From Candidatus Woesearchaeota archaeon (GTDB taxonomy: Archaea > Nanobdellota > Nanobdellia > Woesearchaeales > UBA12501): a stretch of 8,609 bases of DNA. Positions within the stretch are counted from its first letter, which is position 1, and every line of letters begins with the position of its first letter. Under the pieces are notes generated by a model, which saw only the letters and a program-made list of their open reading frames with translations, was not told the DNA's origin and ran no database searches. The DNA is taken from assembly GCA_014729495.1 (NCBI GenBank), contig WJJV01000052.1:1-8609 (forward strand), read 5' to 3'. Below, one piece after another: positions 6,400 through 8,609 of this stretch. The translations under genes were made by a program, and so were the position numbers.

Positions 6400-7149
6400 T
6401 CAGTCAAGCATTTTTAATCTGCCTGGCCGTATCTCAAATATGTCTCCGTTCTTGAGAAGATTGGATATTATATCTTCTGCATTATCTACTCTGCTTGAGG
6501 ATATTATCTCCTCAAAAGCAGCGCCATCTCCTGAATCTGCTTTCTTTATAGCAGCCATCACCTTATCAGGACCGCTCTGTCCACTATCTGCATCCTGATC
6601 CTGTCCATGAGCAACAGCACTGCCTGCTTGGGCGCCGGATCCATCATCGTGGTCTTCATGGTCTTCAATTACCTCTGTCTCTATCTCACCTGAATCATCT
6701 GCCGCACCCTGGCCTGATTTCTCTTGTTGATCAGGCTCTGCTGCCGGAGCAGCATCTATTGAAGCAAGTTCCTTCTTTCTTACATCAACCCATCTCTGGT
6801 CCTCTATCTTTCTCGCAATCTCTGGAACGAGATATATCTCATCACCGTACTGCCTTGGCCTGCCTACAATCAGCAGAACATCACCTACTGAAACACTATT
6901 CAGCGAGCTGTTCTCTTCAAATGACCTTACATTTATCCTGCCGCTGCCATCATCCAGTATTATTGATGTGTTGTTTGAGAATTCACTCTGGTTCTTTGAT
7001 ACAGCAACCCCTATTATGTTGGCCCGGGATATCCTGGAATCATTGTGCAGTATATAATTAGGTTCCCATCCTTCCTGAACCACATATCTCCCATTTATCA
7101 GATGGCTTATCCTTGCTTTGATTGCTGTCTGTCTTACCTGGCTTTCCAT
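6400..7149 (-). CDS. RPA32-like single-stranded DNA-binding protein (OB fold plus winged helix)
   Basis: Protein of 249 residues if started at the ATG at 7149, which has GAGTGAT about seven bases upstream; ATG 7158 and GTG 7161 would add three or four residues. An OB fold spans roughly residues 40-118, with SRANIIGVAV, the strand pair SIILDDGSGRINVRSFEE, VGDVLLIVGRPRQYGDEIYLV and a closing helix. This pattern resembles eukaryotic RPA32 and archaeal RPA-type proteins, which coat single-stranded DNA in replication and repair. Residues 132-193 form a disordered-looking linker rich in Asp, Glu, Gly, Gln, Ala and His. Residues 195-249 look like a winged helix ending GDIFEIRPGRLKMLD. The OB plus C-terminal winged helix order is that of RPA32. 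Only one OB fold is visible, so partner RPA subunits encoded elsewhere are possible. It follows MCM by 46 bases on the same strand, suggesting co-transcription. Confidence 0.82.
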   Translation of the reverse strand: MESQVRQTAIKARISHLINGRYVVQEGWEPNYILHNDSRISRANIIGVAVSKNQSEFSNNTSIILDDGSGRINVRSFEENSSLNSVSVGDVLLIVGRPRQYGDEIYLVPEIARKIEDQRWVDVRKKELASIDAAPAAEPDQQEKSGQGAADDSGEIETEVIEDHEDHDDGSGAQAGSAVAHGQDQDADSGQSGPDKVMAAIKKADSGDGAAFEEIISSSRVDNAEDIISNLLKNGDIFEIRPGRLKMLD

Positions 7150-7195
7150 TTTTATCATCACTCATGCTAATATCAAATGGGCATGCCATGCCTGA

Positions 7196-8609
7196 TCATG
7201 TCCTCTGTATGAATCCCCTTCTCGGCTCAAAGAGGTCTCCTGATCTCTTAAGTTTCTCTATGGCTTCATCAACACTTTCAGGCTTTATGCCTTTCTCTTC
7301 TGCATCCCTTACAATATCCTCAACAGGGATTGTCTTGCCTATCTTGCCCTCAAGCTCGTTTATTGCCTCTCTTACAACAGATATTGTGCTTCTCTGTGAT
7401 GCTGTAACACCAGTGGTTATCCTGTCTATATCTATCTGGCCTGTTTCCCTGTCCATCCCCACCTGCTTGAGACAGAAATCCAGGAGATCTATTGCTTTTT
7501 TGGCATCCCTCTTCCCTACTCTATCGCTCATCCTAAGCTTTGCATTTGCCTCTGCAAGCCTCACCATTGCCTCAAGCTGTCTTGCTGTTATTGGTATTGT
7601 CTTGACAATGCTCTCTTCTGTTGTTCCGGAACCTCTCATGGTTATGTAATAATCCTTGATAGCCTGCATAGCTCCTTCTGTGAGCCTTGGTTTCAGGTTT
7701 GTCCTGACATATGCTATGTACTTTCTAAGCAGGTCAGTCTCGATATCCACATCCTTATTTGATGTATCCTTATGGAGGTTCAGTATGAAGCTTGCCATCC
7801 TTTCATCGTTCTCCTTGTCAGGCATATCCTTTATGGGGAATATCAGATCAAACCTGTTTATCAGGGTGGGAGGAAGGTCAATCTGCTTTCCTACAACCTC
7901 ATAAGCATCAAACCTTCCGAACTTAGGATTTGCTGCTGCAAGAACAGTTGTCTCTGACCTTAGTGTTGCCTGTATGTTTGCTTTGGATATTGTAACTGTC
8001 TGCTGTTCAAGAGCTTCATGCATAGCAGCCCTGTCTTCTTTGGACATCTTATCCATCTCATCTATCATACAGAATCCCTTATTGGCAAGAACAAGAGCTC
8101 CTGCTTCAAGAGCCCATCCTTTCAGGAACTCATCCTTTACAACAGCAGCTGTCAGTCCTGCTCCTGAAGCCCCTTTTCCGCTCACATATCTTGCTTTTGG
8201 AGCTATAATTGATGCTCTCTTCAGAAGCTGGGATTTTCCTGCTCCTGGATCTCCTATCAGCAGCACGTGCATGTCCCCTCTTGTTGTGGCTCCGTCATCC
8301 CTGACCTTCCTGACTCCTCCGACAAGCTGGAGTATTATTGCCTCTTTTATCTTGTCATAACCATAGATTGAAGGGGCAAGAGAGTTTATTATCTTCTGAT
8401 GCATCTTTGGATCCTTGGATATCTCTCTTATCTTCTCCTCTTCCTCTTTTGTTATCACTATATCTCCGAAATCCTCATCAACAGAGTTGACATAATTGGC
8501 TTCAACAAGAAGATCAAACCTTATGGACTGGCCTCCTGTCCTCAGGATTATAGGAACCTCCTTCACGATTCCGTTTATCAGTATCTTTGTGCCTGGATTT
8601 GTCTTCTTG
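7196..8609 (-). CDS. mcm: MCM replicative helicase (5'-partial, N-terminal part beyond the window)
   Basis: The frame is open to the right edge and reads back through NPGTKILINGIVKEVP, the OB part of the MCM N-terminal domain, so the start lies outside; the GTG at 8566 is an internal valine. About 471 residues are visible. The AAA+ core is complete: Walker A GDPGAGKS (8231-8254), the GKGASGAGLTA loop, Walker B CMIDEMDKM (8045-8071), sensor 1 in AAANPKFGRFD, the arginine finger in LINRFDLIFPI (Arg at 7853-7855) and the sensor 2 region ITARQLEAMVRLAEANAKLRM. A C-terminal winged helix follows (about 7199-7399), ending GDLFEPRRGFIQRT. Archaeal MCM forms the hexameric helicase that unwinds DNA at the fork. 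Common archaeal intein sites in the ATPase core are empty. The RPA-like gene lies 46 bases downstream. The N-terminal zinc-binding motif cannot be checked here. Confidence 0.96.
   Translation of the reverse strand, partial: KKTNPGTKILINGIVKEVPIILRTGGQSIRFDLLVEANYVNSVDEDFGDIVITKEEEEKIREISKDPKMHQKIINSLAPSIYGYDKIKEAIILQLVGGVRKVRDDGATTRGDMHVLLIGDPGAGKSQLLKRASIIAPKARYVSGKGASGAGLTAAVVKDEFLKGWALEAGALVLANKGFCMIDEMDKMSKEDRAAMHEALEQQTVTISKANIQATLRSETTVLAAANPKFGRFDAYEVVGKQIDLPPTLINRFDLIFPIKDMPDKENDERMASFILNLHKDTSNKDVDIETDLLRKYIAYVRTNLKPRLTEGAMQAIKDYYITMRGSGTTEESIVKTIPITARQLEAMVRLAEANAKLRMSDRVGKRDAKKAIDLLDFCLKQVGMDRETGQIDIDRITTGVTASQRSTISVVREAINELEGKIGKTIPVEDIVRDAEEKGIKPESVDEAIEKLKRSGDLFEPRRGFIQRT

Noticed and set aside
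7179..7192. GGCATGCC palindrome with a repeated CATGCC between MCM and the RPA-like gene.
   Set aside because: It is very short and partly within the MCM end; nothing links it to an operator, so it is likely chance.
7122..7649. Long + strand open frame opposite the MCM 3' region.
   Set aside because: It is antisense to the conserved MCM and RPA coding sequence and has the Ser/Leu-rich look of a shadow frame.

Overview
This window is a stretch of archaeal chromosome dominated by DNA replication genes. Archaeal origin is shown by the large subunit (DP2) of the D-family DNA polymerase, an MCM helicase, translation factor aIF2 beta, a DUF424 protein, and TTTAAATA-type TATA boxes placed about 26-28 bases before ATG codons. 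The DNA is moderately AT-rich, with heavy use of AGG/AGA for arginine and ATA for isoleucine. D-family polymerase excludes bacteria and fits Euryarchaeota, DPANN and some other archaeal phyla. I lean towards an uncultivated DPANN-like or euryarchaeal lineage, but the window does not allow a firm assignment.

Layout. Bases 1-970 (+): 3' part of an HD-domain phosphohydrolase gene (SAMHD1/dGTPase-like, COG1078 type), cut by the left edge. Bases 963-4526 (+): complete DP2 gene, overlapping the HD gene by 8 bases. Bases 4570-5318 (-): aIF2 beta followed by a DUF424 protein. Bases 5319-5446: short divergent promoter region with two good TATA boxes. Bases 5447-6298 (+): a SpoIIM-like multi-pass membrane protein. 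Bases 6400-7149 (-): an RPA32-like single-stranded DNA-binding protein. Bases 7196-8609 (-): MCM helicase, cut at its N-terminal side by the right edge. MCM and the RPA-like gene appear to form one operon read leftwards.

How the genes fit together. MCM unwinds DNA, the RPA-like protein covers the exposed strand, and DP2 carries the polymerase active site and a C-terminal PCNA-binding peptide. The HD protein may act on dNTPs, the polymerase substrate. aIF2 beta and DUF424 sit between the two replication blocks, which recalls the reported archaeal habit of mixing translation-initiation and replication genes. The SpoIIM-like gene has no obvious partner here.

I found no CRISPR array, insertion sequence, tRNA, rRNA, intein or clear horizontally acquired island. 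The most interesting points are the overlap between the HD gene and the polymerase gene, the similar C-terminal winged helices in the adjacent RPA and MCM proteins, the long acidic linker in the RPA protein, and the apparently leaderless divergent promoters. No wholly new system stands out.
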